A stretch of 60,828 nt of DNA from Thermus caliditerrae (GCF_021462525.1 NZ_JAKEDT010000013.1:1-60828), one strand, 5' to 3'; positions 9,353 to 21,985 are shown, counted from the stretch's first letter. Program-made: numbers and translations. Notes: generated from the letters alone by a model not told the origin.

Positions 9353-10432
9353 ATGAAAAGACGGGACTTTTTGAAGAAGGCGGGTATCGGCGTGGCGGCC
9401 AGCGCGGCCTTCGGCCCGGTCTTTGCCCAGGCCCAGCCCAGCGTGAGGTGGCGGCTGGCCTCTAGCTTCCCCAAGAGCCTGGACACTATCTATGGGGCGG
9501 CGGAGGTGCTGGCGGAGCGGGTTTCCGCCCTCACCGGCGGCCGCTTCCAGATCCGCCCTTACCAGGCGGGGGAGATCGTGCCCGGCTTGCAAGTGCTGGA
9601 CGCGGTGCAGCAGGGCACGGTGGAGGTGGGTCATACCGCCAGCTACTACTACGTGGGCAAGAACCCCGCCTTTGCCTTCGACACCGCTCTGCCCTTTGGC
9701 CTCACTGCCCGCCAGCAAAACGCATGGTTTTACCACGGCGGGGGCCTCGAGGCCACCCGGCCCCTCTATGCGGATTACGGCTTGATCCAGTTCCCTGGGG
9801 GGAACACGGGTGCCCAGATGGGCGGCTGGTTCCGCAAGGAGATCAAGAGCGTGGAGGACCTCAAGGGCCTCAAGATGCGCATTCCCGGCCTGGGCGGCGT
9901 GGTGATGAGCCGGCTCGGGGTGGTGCCGCAAACCCTGGCGGGGGGCGATATCTACCCTGCCCTGGAGCGCGGCACCGTGGACGCTGCCGAATGGGTGGGT
10001 CCCTACGATGACCTGAAGCTGGGCTTTTACAAGGTGGCCAAGTACTACTACTACCCCGGCTGGTGGGAGCCCGGCCCTGCCCTGGTCTTCATCGTGAACC
10101 TCAAGGAGTGGCAGAAACTCCCCAAGGAGTACCAGCAGGCCTTTGAGGTGGCTGCTGCTGAGGCCAACCTCAGCATGGTAGCCCGCTACGACGCGCAAAA
10201 CCCCAAGGCCCTGCAGACCTTGTTGCAGAGCGGGGTCCGCCTCAGGAAGTTCCCCGCCGACGTTCTGAAGGCAGCGCAGAAGGCGGCTTTTGAACTCTAC
10301 GAGGAAGAAGCGGCCAAGAACGCCCTCTACAAGAAGGTTTACACCGCCTGGAAGAAGTTCCGCGAGGAGCAGTACCGCTGGTTCGGGGTGGCGGAGCTGG
10401 GCTACGAGCAGTTCGCCTTCCCCGCGGTGTAG
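9353..10432 (+). CDS. TRAP transporter substrate-binding protein, copy 2
   Basis: The 359-residue protein has the same Tat signal (MKRRDFLKKAGIGVAASA) and the same length as the preceding gene. By eye most positions are identical. Differences cluster at places such as TQLTLYV versus PALVFIV, QQNAWMYHGGG versus QQNAWFYHGGG and the helix near 100-140, which could change ligand choice. The start with AGGAGG is preferred over an upstream in-frame extension that runs back into copy 1. A bidirectional terminator separates it from dctM. Confidence 0.92.
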   Translation: MKRRDFLKKAGIGVAASAAFGPVFAQAQPSVRWRLASSFPKSLDTIYGAAEVLAERVSALTGGRFQIRPYQAGEIVPGLQVLDAVQQGTVEVGHTASYYYVGKNPAFAFDTALPFGLTARQQNAWFYHGGGLEATRPLYADYGLIQFPGGNTGAQMGGWFRKEIKSVEDLKGLKMRIPGLGGVVMSRLGVVPQTLAGGDIYPALERGTVDAAEWVGPYDDLKLGFYKVAKYYYYPGWWEPGPALVFIVNLKEWQKLPKEYQQAFEVAAAEANLSMVARYDAQNPKALQTLLQSGVRLRKFPADVLKAAQKAAFELYEEEAAKNALYKKVYTAWKKFREEQYRWFGVAELGYEQFAFPAV

Positions 10433-10444
10433 GGGAAATCCAAG

Positions 10445-10471
10445 GGGCCCGGGGCGCAAAGCCCCGGGCCC
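10445..10471. terminator. Bidirectional terminator between TRAP copy 2 and dctM
   Basis: An 11-bp GC stem (GGGCCCGGGGC at 10445-10455, its complement at 10461-10471) with a five-base loop GCAAA lies between convergent genes. Confidence 0.7.
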
Positions 10472-10485
10472 TTAAGCTTGCCCCT

Positions 10486-11979
10486 TCAGCCCCCTAGGCC
10501 ATTTACAAAGCGCAGGATGGGATCCCGCAGGAAGTAGACCAGGACCAGGACCAGGAGCTGGAGGCCGATGAAGGGGATGCCTCCTAGATAGATGTCCCCG
10601 GTCTTCACCTCCCGGGGGGCCACGTTCCGCAGATAGAAGAGGGCGAAGCCGAAGGGCGGGGTGAGGAAGGAGGTCTGCAGGTTCACCCCCACCAGGAGGC
10701 CGAACCACAGCTTGTCGATGTTGAGCGCCTCGGCGCCGATGGCCAGGAGGGGCAGGGCGATGAAGGCGATCTCAAAGAAGTCGATGAAAAAGCCCAGGAG
10801 GAAGACCAGAACCATCACGAAGAGGATGAAACCCACCTCACCCCCTGGAAGGCCCGTGAGGAAGCCTTCCACCCAAAGGTCCCCGTCCACGCCACGGAAG
10901 ACCAGGCTGAAAAGGGTAGAGCCGATGAGAATGAAGATGACGAAGGCGGTGAGTTTGGCCGTGCCCTCCATGGCCCCGTAGAGCACGGGGAAGGAGAGCC
11001 TGCGGTTCAGGGCTGCCAGGATCAGGGCCCCCACCACCCCCATAGCCCCGGCCTCCGTGGGGGTGGCCAGGCCGATGAGCACCGTGCCCAGCACCAGGAA
11101 GATGAGGACCAGGGGAGGCACCATGGAGAGGAGCGCCCGTTGCAGGAGGCGGTTTCTGCGGATCCAGGGCAGAAGGACCAGGGTCCAAAGGGCTAGAGCC
11201 ACCAGCACTTCCAGCCACTCCGCCCAGGAGGGGAGGAAGCGGCCCACGGCATAGGCCCCGGTTCCCACCAAGAGGTACGAGAGGAGGGCAAAGGCCGTCT
11301 GGGCCTCCTTGCCCGCATCGGGGCGGGCTTCCAGGGGTAGGGCTGGGGCCCACCTGGGGCGGAAGAGGGCCACGTAGATCACGTAAAGGAAGTAGAAGCC
11401 CACGGTGAGCCCGGCGGGGATCAGGGCCGCTTTATACATGTCCCCCACGCTCACCCCCAGCTGATCCGCCAAGACGATGAGCACCACGCTGGGGGGGATG
11501 ATCTGGGCCAAGGTGGCGGAGCCCAGGATCACCCCGCTGGCGAAGCGGGGGTTGTAGCCGTACTTGAGCATGATGGGCAAGGAGATGAGCCCCATGGCCA
11601 TGACGCTGGCGGCCACCACCCCCGTGGTGGCCGCCAGGATGGCCCCCACGAAGACCACGCTCAGGCCAAGCCCTCCCCTTAAGGGGCCGAAGAGCTTGCC
11701 CATGGTGTCCAGGAGGTCCTCAGCCAGCCCGCTTTTCTCCAGGATGATGCCCATGAAGGTGAAGAAGGGGATGGCCAGGAGGAGCTGGTTGGACATGATG
11801 CCGAAGATGCGGTCGGGCATGGCCCGTAGGAGAGGGGCGGGGAAGATGTCCAGGGCTATCCCCAAAAAACCGAACACGATGCCCACTGCTCCCAGGGAGA
11901 AGGCCACCGGGTACCCGGAGAGCAGGAAGACAATGAGGGCCAGGAACATCAGGGGGGGCATGAGGCTTTCCAGGTTCAC
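10486..11979 (-). CDS. dctM: TRAP transporter large permease subunit
   Basis: The 497-residue, strongly hydrophobic protein has about twelve membrane segments and the DctM features of an ion-coupled transporter (MAMGLISLPIMLKYGY, PTEAGAMGVVGALILA). It works with DctQ and a periplasmic binding protein to import carboxylates. The GTG start overlaps the dctQ stop as GTGA, so the two are coupled. Residues 210-290 hold a longer variable part with two extra hydrophobic stretches, which makes it longer than the usual 425-440 residues. Confidence 0.93.
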   Translation of the reverse strand: MNLESLMPPLMFLALIVFLLSGYPVAFSLGAVGIVFGFLGIALDIFPAPLLRAMPDRIFGIMSNQLLLAIPFFTFMGIILEKSGLAEDLLDTMGKLFGPLRGGLGLSVVFVGAILAATTGVVAASVMAMGLISLPIMLKYGYNPRFASGVILGSATLAQIIPPSVVLIVLADQLGVSVGDMYKAALIPAGLTVGFYFLYVIYVALFRPRWAPALPLEARPDAGKEAQTAFALLSYLLVGTGAYAVGRFLPSWAEWLEVLVALALWTLVLLPWIRRNRLLQRALLSMVPPLVLIFLVLGTVLIGLATPTEAGAMGVVGALILAALNRRLSFPVLYGAMEGTAKLTAFVIFILIGSTLFSLVFRGVDGDLWVEGFLTGLPGGEVGFILFVMVLVFLLGFFIDFFEIAFIALPLLAIGAEALNIDKLWFGLLVGVNLQTSFLTPPFGFALFYLRNVAPREVKTGDIYLGGIPFIGLQLLVLVLVYFLRDPILRFVNGLGG

Positions 11980-12515
11980 TCCCTCACCTCCCCTTCCTCC
12001 TCCACCAGTTGCATATGCCCCGTGAGGTAGGCGATGCGCTTAATGAGCTCAGAGAGGCCCTGAAGCGCCAAAAGGGCAAAGCCCAGGGGCAGGGCCAGCT
12101 TGATGGGCCAGCGGGGAAGACCGCCTACGTCGGGAGACATCTCCTGCCCGAGGAAGGAGCCTTTCGCCCAGTCCCAGGAGAGGTAGATGACCCCTATGGC
12201 CATGGGCAGGAGGAAGAGCACCGTGCCTATGATGTCGATCCAGGCCTGGGTGCGCTTAGAGAAGCGGCCGAAGACGAGGTCGATGCGCACGTGGGCGTTG
12301 TGCTTCAGGGCGTAGGCCCCCCCCAGGAGGAAGATGAGGCTGAACATGTACCACTGGGCCTCGAGGTAGGCGTTGGAGCTGTAATTGAAGCCGTAGCGCA
12401 TAACGGCGTTGCCTGCGGAAAGCAGGGCCACCAGGAGGACCAGCCACACCACCAGCCGTCCCACCCCTTCCGTGAGGGCGTCTATCCACCGGGATAAGGT
12501 TATCAGCACTCCCAT
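11976..12515 (-). CDS. dctQ: TRAP transporter small permease subunit
   Basis: The 179-residue protein has four predicted membrane helices, as expected for DctQ, including WLVLLVALLSAGNAVMRY and the conserved region HNAHVRIDLVF. It bridges DctM and the binding protein. The ATG has AAAGGAGG seven bases upstream and is the first gene of the dctQM unit. Confidence 0.9.
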   Translation of the reverse strand: MGVLITLSRWIDALTEGVGRLVVWLVLLVALLSAGNAVMRYGFNYSSNAYLEAQWYMFSLIFLLGGAYALKHNAHVRIDLVFGRFSKRTQAWIDIIGTVLFLLPMAIGVIYLSWDWAKGSFLGQEMSPDVGGLPRWPIKLALPLGFALLALQGLSELIKRIAYLTGHMQLVEEEGEVRE

Positions 12516-12557
12516 GCGCGGCCTCCTTTGTCAACGCCTTAGGATGCAGCCCGCCGC

Positions 12558-12587
12558 ATCTTAATGCGGGGTTTTGGGGGGTGTCAA
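12558..12587 (-). promoter_or_regulatory. Promoter of dctQM
   Basis: On the minus strand TTGACA (12587-12582) and TAAGAT (12563-12558) are spaced by 18 bases. The leader that follows can fold a small GATGC...GCATC hairpin before the AAAGGAGG site. Confidence 0.6.
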
Positions 12588-12623
12588 TGCGAGAGGCGTT
12601 GGGGAGGCCAATCTGGACAAGCA

Positions 12624-14198
12624 TCAGGCAAGGGCCCGGCGCACCAGGGCCATGGCCGCCTCCAGCACCTCCTGCAGGTGGGCTTCTCCCTTGAAGCTTT
12701 CCGCGTAGACCTTGGCCACGTCCTCGGTGCCGCTGGGCCGGGCGGCGAACCAGGCGCTTTGGGTGACCACCTTGAGGCCTCCCAGGGGCTCCCCGTTTCC
12801 CGGGGCCCGGGTGAGGATGGCCAGGATGGGTTCCTCTGCCAGCTCCTTTGCCTCCACGTCCTCGGGGGAGAGGCGGGCCAGCTTGGCCTTGGCCTCGGGA
12901 GAGATGGGGAGGTCCTTGCGGGCGTAGTAGGGGCGGCCCAGGGTCTGGGCCAGCTCCTCGTAGAGCTCGTCCGGGGCTTGCCCCCGCTTGGCCGTCATTT
13001 CCGCCGCCAAAAGGCCCAGAAGGAGGCCGTCCTTGTCGGTGGAGAAGGGCCTGCCGTCAAAGCGGAGGAAGCTCGCTCCAGCGCTCTCTTCGCCCCCGAA
13101 GCCGAGCCAGCCTTCCAAAAGCCCCTCCACAAAGTACTTGAAGCCCACGGGGGTCTCGTACACCTCCCGGCCCAAGGCCTGGGCCACCCGGTCCAGAAGG
13201 GCGCTGGTGACGGCGGTCTTGCCCACCTTAGCCCCCGGCCAGGTGCGGGTGGTGTAGAGATGGTGGACGGCAGCGGCCAGGTAATGGTTGGGGTTCATGA
13301 GGCCCCTCTTGGTCACGATGCCGTGGCGGTCGGCATCGGGGTCGTTGCCGATGGCCAGGTCAAAGCCTTCCTTTAGCGCCAGCAGACCCGCCATGGCGTA
13401 GGGGCTGGAGCAGTCCATGCGGATCTTGCCGTCGTGGTCAGGGGGCATGAAGCGGAAGGCGGGGTCTAGGGTGGGGTTTACCACCTCCAGGTTTAACCGG
13501 TAGGCCTCGGCCAGCCGCTCCCACACCCTTAGGCTCGCTCCTCCTAAAGGGTCCACCCCAAGGCGTAGGCCAGAGGCCCGGATGGCCTCGAGGTCCACCG
13601 CCTCCCGGATTTTTCCCACATAAAGCCCCACGTAGTCAAAGGGCTTGGCCCTTTTCAGGGCCTCCCGAAGGGGGAGGTGCTTCACTCCCTTTAGCCCTTC
13701 CGCAAGGAGGGCGTTGGCCCTTTCCTCTATGGTCTTGGTGATGCGGGTGTCCGCGGGGCCGCCTGTGGGGGGGTTGTACTTGAAGCCCCCGTCCTCGGGG
13801 GGGTTGTGGCTGGGGGTGAGGAGGACCCCGTCGGCCTTGGCCGGGTGCTGGGCATTGTGTTCCAGGATGGCCAGGGAGACCAGGGGGGTGGGTGTGGGGC
13901 CCCCGTCCGCGGCGATGCGTACCTCAAGGTCATTGGCGGCGAAGACCGAAAGGGCCGTGGCCCAGGCGGGCTCGGAGAGGGCGTGGGTGTCCTTGGCCAG
14001 GAAGAGGGGTCCCGTGGCCCCCCAAGAGCCCCGCAAGTCGGCAATGGCTTGGGCTATGGCCAGGACGTGGGCCTCGGTGAAGGTGCCCTTGAGGCTTGTA
14101 CCCCGGTGGCCGCTGGTGCCGAAGGCCACCCGCTGGAGGGGGTCTTCCGGGTTCGGGCGTTCCTCGTAGTAGAGGGTAAGGAGCTTGAGGAGGTCCAT
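12624..14198 (-). CDS. pgm: Phosphoglucomutase (alpha-D-glucose)
   Basis: The 524-residue enzyme interconverts glucose-1-phosphate and glucose-6-phosphate. It shows the family order: GTSGHRGTS near residue 28, phosphoserine loop TPSHNPP near 130, metal loop [10 protein letters not shown] near 285, sugar loop [10 protein letters not shown] near 370 and a C-terminal phosphate-binding RPSGTED. It feeds the GlgC and GlgA enzymes encoded further right. No ribosome site is visible. A TAAGAT box lies six bases before the ATG, which fits a leaderless transcript. Confidence 0.95.
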   Translation of the reverse strand: MDLLKLLTLYYEERPNPEDPLQRVAFGTSGHRGTSLKGTFTEAHVLAIAQAIADLRGSWGATGPLFLAKDTHALSEPAWATALSVFAANDLEVRIAADGGPTPTPLVSLAILEHNAQHPAKADGVLLTPSHNPPEDGGFKYNPPTGGPADTRITKTIEERANALLAEGLKGVKHLPLREALKRAKPFDYVGLYVGKIREAVDLEAIRASGLRLGVDPLGGASLRVWERLAEAYRLNLEVVNPTLDPAFRFMPPDHDGKIRMDCSSPYAMAGLLALKEGFDLAIGNDPDADRHGIVTKRGLMNPNHYLAAAVHHLYTTRTWPGAKVGKTAVTSALLDRVAQALGREVYETPVGFKYFVEGLLEGWLGFGGEESAGASFLRFDGRPFSTDKDGLLLGLLAAEMTAKRGQAPDELYEELAQTLGRPYYARKDLPISPEAKAKLARLSPEDVEAKELAEEPILAILTRAPGNGEPLGGLKVVTQSAWFAARPSGTEDVAKVYAESFKGEAHLQEVLEAAMALVRRALA

Positions 14199-14207
14199 GG
14201 TCCCATC

Positions 14208-14258
14208 TTAAAAACCCCAAGGGGCCCCGGCCACCTTGGACCAGGGCCCCCGGGGTTT
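14208..14258 (-). terminator. Rho-independent terminator of the PPIase gene
   Basis: Read on the minus strand, a long GC hairpin (arms 14244-14258 and 14212-14227) is followed by five T. It lies between the PPIase stop and the pgm start. Confidence 0.7.
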
Positions 14259-14266
14259 CCCTTGGG

Positions 14267-16078
14267 CTAGGGCTTGGCAGGCGCCTGCTCTTGGGGCTTG
14301 GTTTCCTGGGGCTTCTCCTCGGTCTTGGGGGTGAGCTCCGCCAGCACCTGGCTCAGGCGGTTTTCCACCTTGGCCGCCTTGCGGAGCTCCTGGATAAGGG
14401 TCTGCGCCTTGGCCTGGCGCTTCTTGTTGATGACCCCCTGCTTGGCCTCCTCCACCACCTGGGCGAAGGGCTTCAGCACCTCCGGTTGCCGGTTCTTGAC
14501 GAGGAGCACGGCAAAGGTGCCGTCCTCCAGCTTTACCACCTCGCTTACCTCGCCCAAGGGGCCCTTGGGGAAGGTTTCCTTGACCTTGAAGACCAGGCGG
14601 TCCAAGACGGCGGGGAGCTGGTTGGGGTTCACGGTGCCGTACTCGGTGACCGTGCCCTCCTGGGCCTTGGCCAGGGCCTGGAGGTCCCCGCCCTTGAGGG
14701 CGGCTTCCCGGAAGGCCTTGGCCTTGGCCTCCGCCTTGAAGACCACCCCCACCACCTCGGCGCTGGCGGGCACGGTGAAGAGGGCAGGGTTTTCCGCGTA
14801 GAACTTCCGCGCCTCCTCCTCGGTGGCGCTGATGTCCCGGGTCTCGTACAGGAGGTAAGCCTGGGCCACCTCGTCCTTGCTGCCGATGAAGGGCTTGCCG
14901 CTCTTCTTGGCGGCCTCCACCAGGAGCTCGCGGTCGACTAGGCTTTCCAGGGTCTGGGGCAGGAAGAACTGCACCGCTAGCTCGCCCAGTCCCTGCTGGA
15001 TGAGGGCGGCGGTCTGCTGGTTGGCAAACACCGGCTGCAGGACTTGGGCGAGAAGGATCTCCTTTTCGTTCACCTTAGCGACAGGGGGGTTCTTGTAGGT
15101 GTACGAGACGCCCTCGGCGAAGCGCACCTGGGCCTTCTTGCGGAGGTCCTCGAGGTAGGTTTCCAGGGCCCCGTTGCCCTTGGCCTCTTGGGCGTCCTTC
15201 TCCACCTGGTCCTTCACCTCCTCAAAGGAGGGGGTTTTGGCAGGCAAGTGTTCCTCCACCTGCACCAGGTAGTAGCGCCCGCCTGCTTCCACCGGCCCCA
15301 CCAGGCCCGGCCCCTTCAGGGCGAAGACCGCCTCCGCCACTTTCTCGGGGAAGACCACCCTGGTGACGGGCTTGGGCGTGCTCTCGCCCGGTGCCGCCCC
15401 CAGGGCCCCTCCCTGCTCGGCGCCCACCTTGGAGTGCTGCTTGGCCAAGGCGGCGAAGTCCTCCCCGGCCCTGGCCTTGGCCAGGATCTCCTCGGCCAGC
15501 TTTTTGTCGTCCAACACGATCTGTCGGGCCTTTACCCGGGCTTCGCCCTTATAGCTGTCCTGGTGGACCTCAAAGTAAAACCGCACCTCCTCCGGGGTCG
15601 GCTTGGCCGCGGAGCGGACTTGCTCCAGGCGCTTTTGGATCTGGAGTTGGGTTTTAATCTCTGCGCGGAGCTGGGCGTCGGTGTAGCCCACCTGGTTGAG
15701 AAACTGCTCGTAGGCCTTCTTCTCCTTAAGCCCGAACTGATCCTTGATGCGGTCCAGCTCCTTGCGCACCTCGGCGCTGCCCACCCGGACCCGGGCAGCG
15801 TCCTGCTTGAGGGCCTCGGTGAGGATCACCTGCTCCAGGAAGTGGGTATCCACCAATACCTTCAGGAGCCCCTGAGGGTTGGCCGCGTATAGGGGGTCGT
15901 TCCCCTGAAGCCGGAGCAGGTCCAGCTCGTAGACCGCTTTCCCGTTCACCCACAGCACGGGTTTTCCCCGGGCTTGCTGTCCCGCCTGGGGGGTGAAGAG
16001 GAGGATGGCCCCCACGGCGAAGGCCAAGGCCAATAGACCGAAGAGGATGGTGATGGCTTTTTTGTTGATACCGAACAC
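14267..16078 (-). CDS. Membrane-anchored SurA/PpiD-type peptidyl-prolyl isomerase
   Basis: The 603-residue protein starts with a short cytoplasmic tail and one membrane helix (residues about 7-27), then a SurA_N-like helical domain (about 50-150), a parvulin-like domain (about 175-290, with ARQIVLDDKKLAEEILAKA and GGALG), and a second helical/PPIase-like half. It ends in a lysine, proline and glutamate-rich tail. It would help fold exported proteins at the outer face of the membrane. GTG 16078 is chosen because AGGAGGAGG stands just before it; the ATG 30 bases upstream has no such site. Confidence 0.83.
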   Translation of the reverse strand: MFGINKKAITILFGLLALAFAVGAILLFTPQAGQQARGKPVLWVNGKAVYELDLLRLQGNDPLYAANPQGLLKVLVDTHFLEQVILTEALKQDAARVRVGSAEVRKELDRIKDQFGLKEKKAYEQFLNQVGYTDAQLRAEIKTQLQIQKRLEQVRSAAKPTPEEVRFYFEVHQDSYKGEARVKARQIVLDDKKLAEEILAKARAGEDFAALAKQHSKVGAEQGGALGAAPGESTPKPVTRVVFPEKVAEAVFALKGPGLVGPVEAGGRYYLVQVEEHLPAKTPSFEEVKDQVEKDAQEAKGNGALETYLEDLRKKAQVRFAEGVSYTYKNPPVAKVNEKEILLAQVLQPVFANQQTAALIQQGLGELAVQFFLPQTLESLVDRELLVEAAKKSGKPFIGSKDEVAQAYLLYETRDISATEEEARKFYAENPALFTVPASAEVVGVVFKAEAKAKAFREAALKGGDLQALAKAQEGTVTEYGTVNPNQLPAVLDRLVFKVKETFPKGPLGEVSEVVKLEDGTFAVLLVKNRQPEVLKPFAQVVEEAKQGVINKKRQAKAQTLIQELRKAAKVENRLSQVLAELTPKTEEKPQETKPQEQAPAKP

Positions 16079-16108
16079 TTGACCGCCTCCTCCTGTGCGT
16101 GCTACCAT
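16079..16108 (+). promoter_or_regulatory. Promoter of tRNA-Arg
   Basis: TTGACC (16079-16084) and TACCAT (16103-16108) are spaced by 18 bases, about 15 bases before the tRNA. The region overlaps the ribosome site of the divergent PPIase gene. Confidence 0.55.
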
Positions 16109-16122
16109 GCTTTCCGCTGAGT

Positions 16123-16199
<77 letters not shown>

Positions 16200-16282
16200 T
16201 TTTTCTTTTGGCCTTCCGGAAAGCCCTAAGCACGAAGGGATTTTAGCACACACCCGGTGAGAGCAGGGTTTACGATGGGAGG

Positions 16283-17416
16283 GTGTTGCCCCTTCTCCTG
16301 GCCTGGCTCCACGCGGTAAACGACCTCTTCTCCAACTTCCTCACCCCCCTTCTTCCCAAACTCATGGCCCACTTCGGGGTGGGCTTGGGCACGGTGGGTC
16401 TTCTGGTGTCTGTGTACTCCCTCACGGGAAGCCTCCTGCAGCCTCTGGCCGGCTTGGTGGCGGACCGAATGGACCGGAGGGTCCTCGCCGCCTTAGGACC
16501 GGTGTTGGTGGCCCTGGGGATGGGTTCTTTGGGCCTCTGGCCCCGCTTTGAGGGGCTGCTCTTGGTCCTGGGGCTCGCCGGTCTGGGATCAGCCCTTTTC
16601 CACGCTTCCGGGGCCAGCCTGGTGGGGGAGCTGGCCCCGGGGAACCGTAGAGGGTTCTGGCTCTCCTTCTTCGGCTCTGCAGGCTACTTAGGCCTTTCCC
16701 TGGGGCCGGTGGTGGCTCTCTTCACGGTAGGGGCTTGGGGCCTGAAGGGCCTCTTTTGGCTCACCCCCCTGGCGTTGCTTCCGGCTTTGGTCCTCCTGCG
16801 CCTTCCCCCCGTGCGCCGGCAGGGGCGGCCTGCCGGGTGGCGGGACTTCCTCCGGGTCTTTCGGGGAGATGTGGCCCGGCTCTGGGGCATGGCCACCCTG
16901 CGGAGCTTAGTCTTCATGAGCTTCTCCACCACCTTGCCCTACTGGTTTGCCCAGAGGGGGATCACCGATGCCTACACGGCCGTGAGCCTGTCCACCTACA
17001 GCTTTTCCGCCACCCTGGGGGCTTTCTTGGGGGGCACCCTCTCCGACCGCTGGGGACGGAAAGCGGTTTTGGTGGGCACCCTTACCTTTGGGCTTCCCCT
17101 TTACCTGGCCCTCCTCTTCTTCCCTGCGGAGAATCCCTTGTACCTCGTGTTCCTGGCCCTTACCGGGGCGCTGATGAACGCGGGCATTCCCGTGGCCGTG
17201 GCAATGGCCCAGGAACTGGAACCTGGCCAGACGGCTACGGTGTCGGGCCTGCTCATGGGCTTTACCTGGGGGTTTGCGGGGCTCTTTTATGCGCCCATTG
17301 GCCACCTGATCGAGGTCTTTGGGGTGATGCCCGTTCTGCTGGTCCTGGGAGTGTTGCTTTTTCCCGCCTGGATCTTGGCGCGTTCGGTCCGAGGAGCCGT
17401 GCCCTCCCGGGCGTAA
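16283..17416 (+). CDS. Major facilitator superfamily transporter (fosmidomycin-resistance-like)
   Basis: The 377-residue membrane protein has about twelve helices. An MFS loop motif is visible as GLVADRMDRR between helices 2 and 3 and again as GTLSDRWGRK in the second half. HAVNDLFSNFLTPLLPKLM at the start resembles Fsr-type efflux proteins. Substrate is not known. The GTG start at 16283 is preceded only by a weak GGGAGG. The stop overlaps the promoter-like box of the next gene. Confidence 0.82.
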   Translation: MLPLLLAWLHAVNDLFSNFLTPLLPKLMAHFGVGLGTVGLLVSVYSLTGSLLQPLAGLVADRMDRRVLAALGPVLVALGMGSLGLWPRFEGLLLVLGLAGLGSALFHASGASLVGELAPGNRRGFWLSFFGSAGYLGLSLGPVVALFTVGAWGLKGLFWLTPLALLPALVLLRLPPVRRQGRPAGWRDFLRVFRGDVARLWGMATLRSLVFMSFSTTLPYWFAQRGITDAYTAVSLSTYSFSATLGAFLGGTLSDRWGRKAVLVGTLTFGLPLYLALLFFPAENPLYLVFLALTGALMNAGIPVAVAMAQELEPGQTATVSGLLMGFTWGFAGLFYAPIGHLIEVFGVMPVLLVLGVLLFPAWILARSVRGAVPSRA

Positions 17417-17425
17417 GATAAACCC

Positions 17426-18232
17426 ATGAGGATCCTTTTGGCCACGGATGGCTCGCCGCAGGCACGGGGGGCAGAGGTATTGGCCGAATGGTTGGCCTAC
17501 AAGCTTTCCGCCAAGCTGCTGGCGCTTTACGTTCGAGATGCGCGCCTGATGCGGGTGCCGGAGCTTTTGGACCTGGGTGCCCTCACCATTCCCTTGCCCG
17601 TCTACCGTGAGGAGCTGGAGAAGGCCCTGACCGCCAAAGGGGAGGCCATCCTGGAGCGCATCGGTAAGAGCGCAGAGGAGGCAGGAATAGCCGTGGAGCT
17701 CCACATGGAAACCGGCTTGCCCCACGAGGTCATCCTGCGCCATGCCCGGTCCGCAGACCTCTTGGTCATGGGAAGAAGCGGGGAGGCCCATGGGGGGAGT
17801 TTTGCCGGGTTGGGTAGCACCGTGGACCGGGTGCTTCGCGCGTCTCCCACGCCGGTGCTGGTGGCGCCTACCGACTACGTGGAGCTCGAGGGTGCCATTC
17901 TGGGGTACAACGCTTCCGAGAGCGCGGTGCGGGCCCTGCACGCCCTGGCCTCCTTGGCGGGACCCCTTTCCCTTCCTGTGCGGGTGGTGAGCGTGCATGA
18001 GGACCCGGTGCAGGCGGGGGCGTGGGCCCTCGAGGCGGAAACCTACCTTCAGGACCAGGGGATCAGGGTGGAGGCTCTGGCCTTCACCGGGGATGCGGCG
18101 GAGCACCTGTTGGCCCTGCAAAGCCCCTCGGACCTTCTGGTCTTGGGTGCGCCTGTCCGGAGGTTGGTCCTGGGAAGCACCACGGAGTACGTGGTGCGCC
18201 ATGCGGTGGGACCAGTGCTCACCGTTCGCTGA
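17426..18232 (+). CDS. Tandem universal stress protein
   Basis: The 268-residue protein has two UspA domains. The first (1-148) ends in the ATP-binding pattern G-x2-G-x9-G-S-T (GRSGEAHGGSFAGLGST). The second (about 155-268) is shorter and keeps only part of it (LGAPVRRLVLGSTTEYV). It is probably a cytoplasmic stress or nucleotide-binding protein. TAAGAT, six bases before ATG 17426, overlaps the stop of the MFS gene, and no ribosome site is seen, so a leaderless transcript is possible. Confidence 0.85.
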   Translation: MRILLATDGSPQARGAEVLAEWLAYKLSAKLLALYVRDARLMRVPELLDLGALTIPLPVYREELEKALTAKGEAILERIGKSAEEAGIAVELHMETGLPHEVILRHARSADLLVMGRSGEAHGGSFAGLGSTVDRVLRASPTPVLVAPTDYVELEGAILGYNASESAVRALHALASLAGPLSLPVRVVSVHEDPVQAGAWALEAETYLQDQGIRVEALAFTGDAAEHLLALQSPSDLLVLGAPVRRLVLGSTTEYVVRHAVGPVLTVR

Positions 18233-18267
18233 GGCCCTGGGCCTCCCCGCTCCGTTGGGGAAGGGCT

Positions 18268-18615
18268 TCAGTCGCGCAAAAGCCAATTGAGGACGAGGCT
18301 CACCAGGGAGAGAATCAGGGCTCCCCAAAAGGCCCCCGCGAACCCCTGGACCTGCAGGGCGGTGGCTTGCGCCACCAGGTACAGCACCACCCCGTTCACC
18401 ACCAGGGTGAAAAGCCCTAGGGTCAGGAGGTTCAAGGGAAGGGTGAGAAAGAGGAATAAAGGCCGCAGGAACGCATTGGCCACTCCCCAAATGGCACCAG
18501 CCACCAGGTAGTCGGCCAGCCCTGCGCCGGGGGCGAAGGAAACCCCCCGATACAGGAGGCTTACCAACCAAAGGGCGAGGGTGTTCAGTAAAAGCCGCGC
18601 CAAGAGCTTCCTCAT
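18268..18615 (-). CDS. Small membrane protein of the phage holin family 4 / YvlD type
   Basis: The 115-residue protein has four hydrophobic segments. The conserved core (IWGVANAFLRPLFLFLTLP, then LFTLVVNGVVLYLVA) is typical of the bacterial family annotated as phage holin family 4. There is no phage gene nearby, so it is a housekeeping membrane protein of unknown role. The start at MRKLLARLLL is chosen over an upstream in-frame extension that lacks hydrophobic or conserved residues. Confidence 0.78.
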   Translation of the reverse strand: MRKLLARLLLNTLALWLVSLLYRGVSFAPGAGLADYLVAGAIWGVANAFLRPLFLFLTLPLNLLTLGLFTLVVNGVVLYLVAQATALQVQGFAGAFWGALILSLVSLVLNWLLRD

Positions 18616-18660
18616 GCCCTCAAGTCTACCCTCAGTTCCGAGGCGGAGGCCCACCCCCTC

Positions 18661-18689
18661 TTGACATGGTGCGGGGTGTCTGGTAGTTT
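18661..18689 (+). promoter_or_regulatory. rRNA operon promoter
   Basis: A consensus TTGACA (18661-18666) is followed after 17 bases by TAGTTT (18684-18689). The leader before 23S is about 90 bases and contains the GGGTCAAGA arm that pairs with the 3' end of 23S. Confidence 0.7.
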
Positions 18690-18782
18690 TTTCTTTGCGC
18701 TGCCTGGATGGTGGCGGGGGATCTTGAAAGCTGGGGTGGAGAAATAGGAGCCGAGGGTTGCGTGATGAGCGCGACCTTGAAG

Positions 18783-21680
<2,898 letters not shown>

Positions 21681-21759
21681 TTTTTGCACTGATGTCCACC
21701 CCAGCTGGGATCCCCTGCCGCTTTTGGGCGGCGTGGGATTTTGAAAGGCAAAACATGAG

Positions 21760-21883
21760 AATCCCCCGTGCCCATAGCGGCGTGGAACCACCCGTTCCCA
21801 TTCCGAACACGGAAGTGAAACGCGCCAGCGCCGATGGTACTGGGACCGCAGGGTCCTGGGAGAGTAGGTCGGTGCGGGGGATT
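21760..21883 (+). rRNA. rrf: 5S ribosomal RNA
   Basis: The gene runs from AATCCCCCGTGCCCATAGCG to GGTCGGTGCGGGGGATT, with complementary ends and the CCGAACACGGAAGTGAAAC core. It lies 79 bases after 23S and 26 bases before tRNA-Gly. Confidence 0.96.
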
Positions 21884-21909
21884 TTTTCTACGCGCCGCGT
21901 GTGGCGCGT

Positions 21910-21985
<76 letters not shown>

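Noticed and set aside
16907-18571. 554-codon minus-strand frame opposite the MFS and stress genes
   Set aside because: It is low complexity (Gly, Pro, His, Gln), has no start signal and lies opposite clear coding frames.
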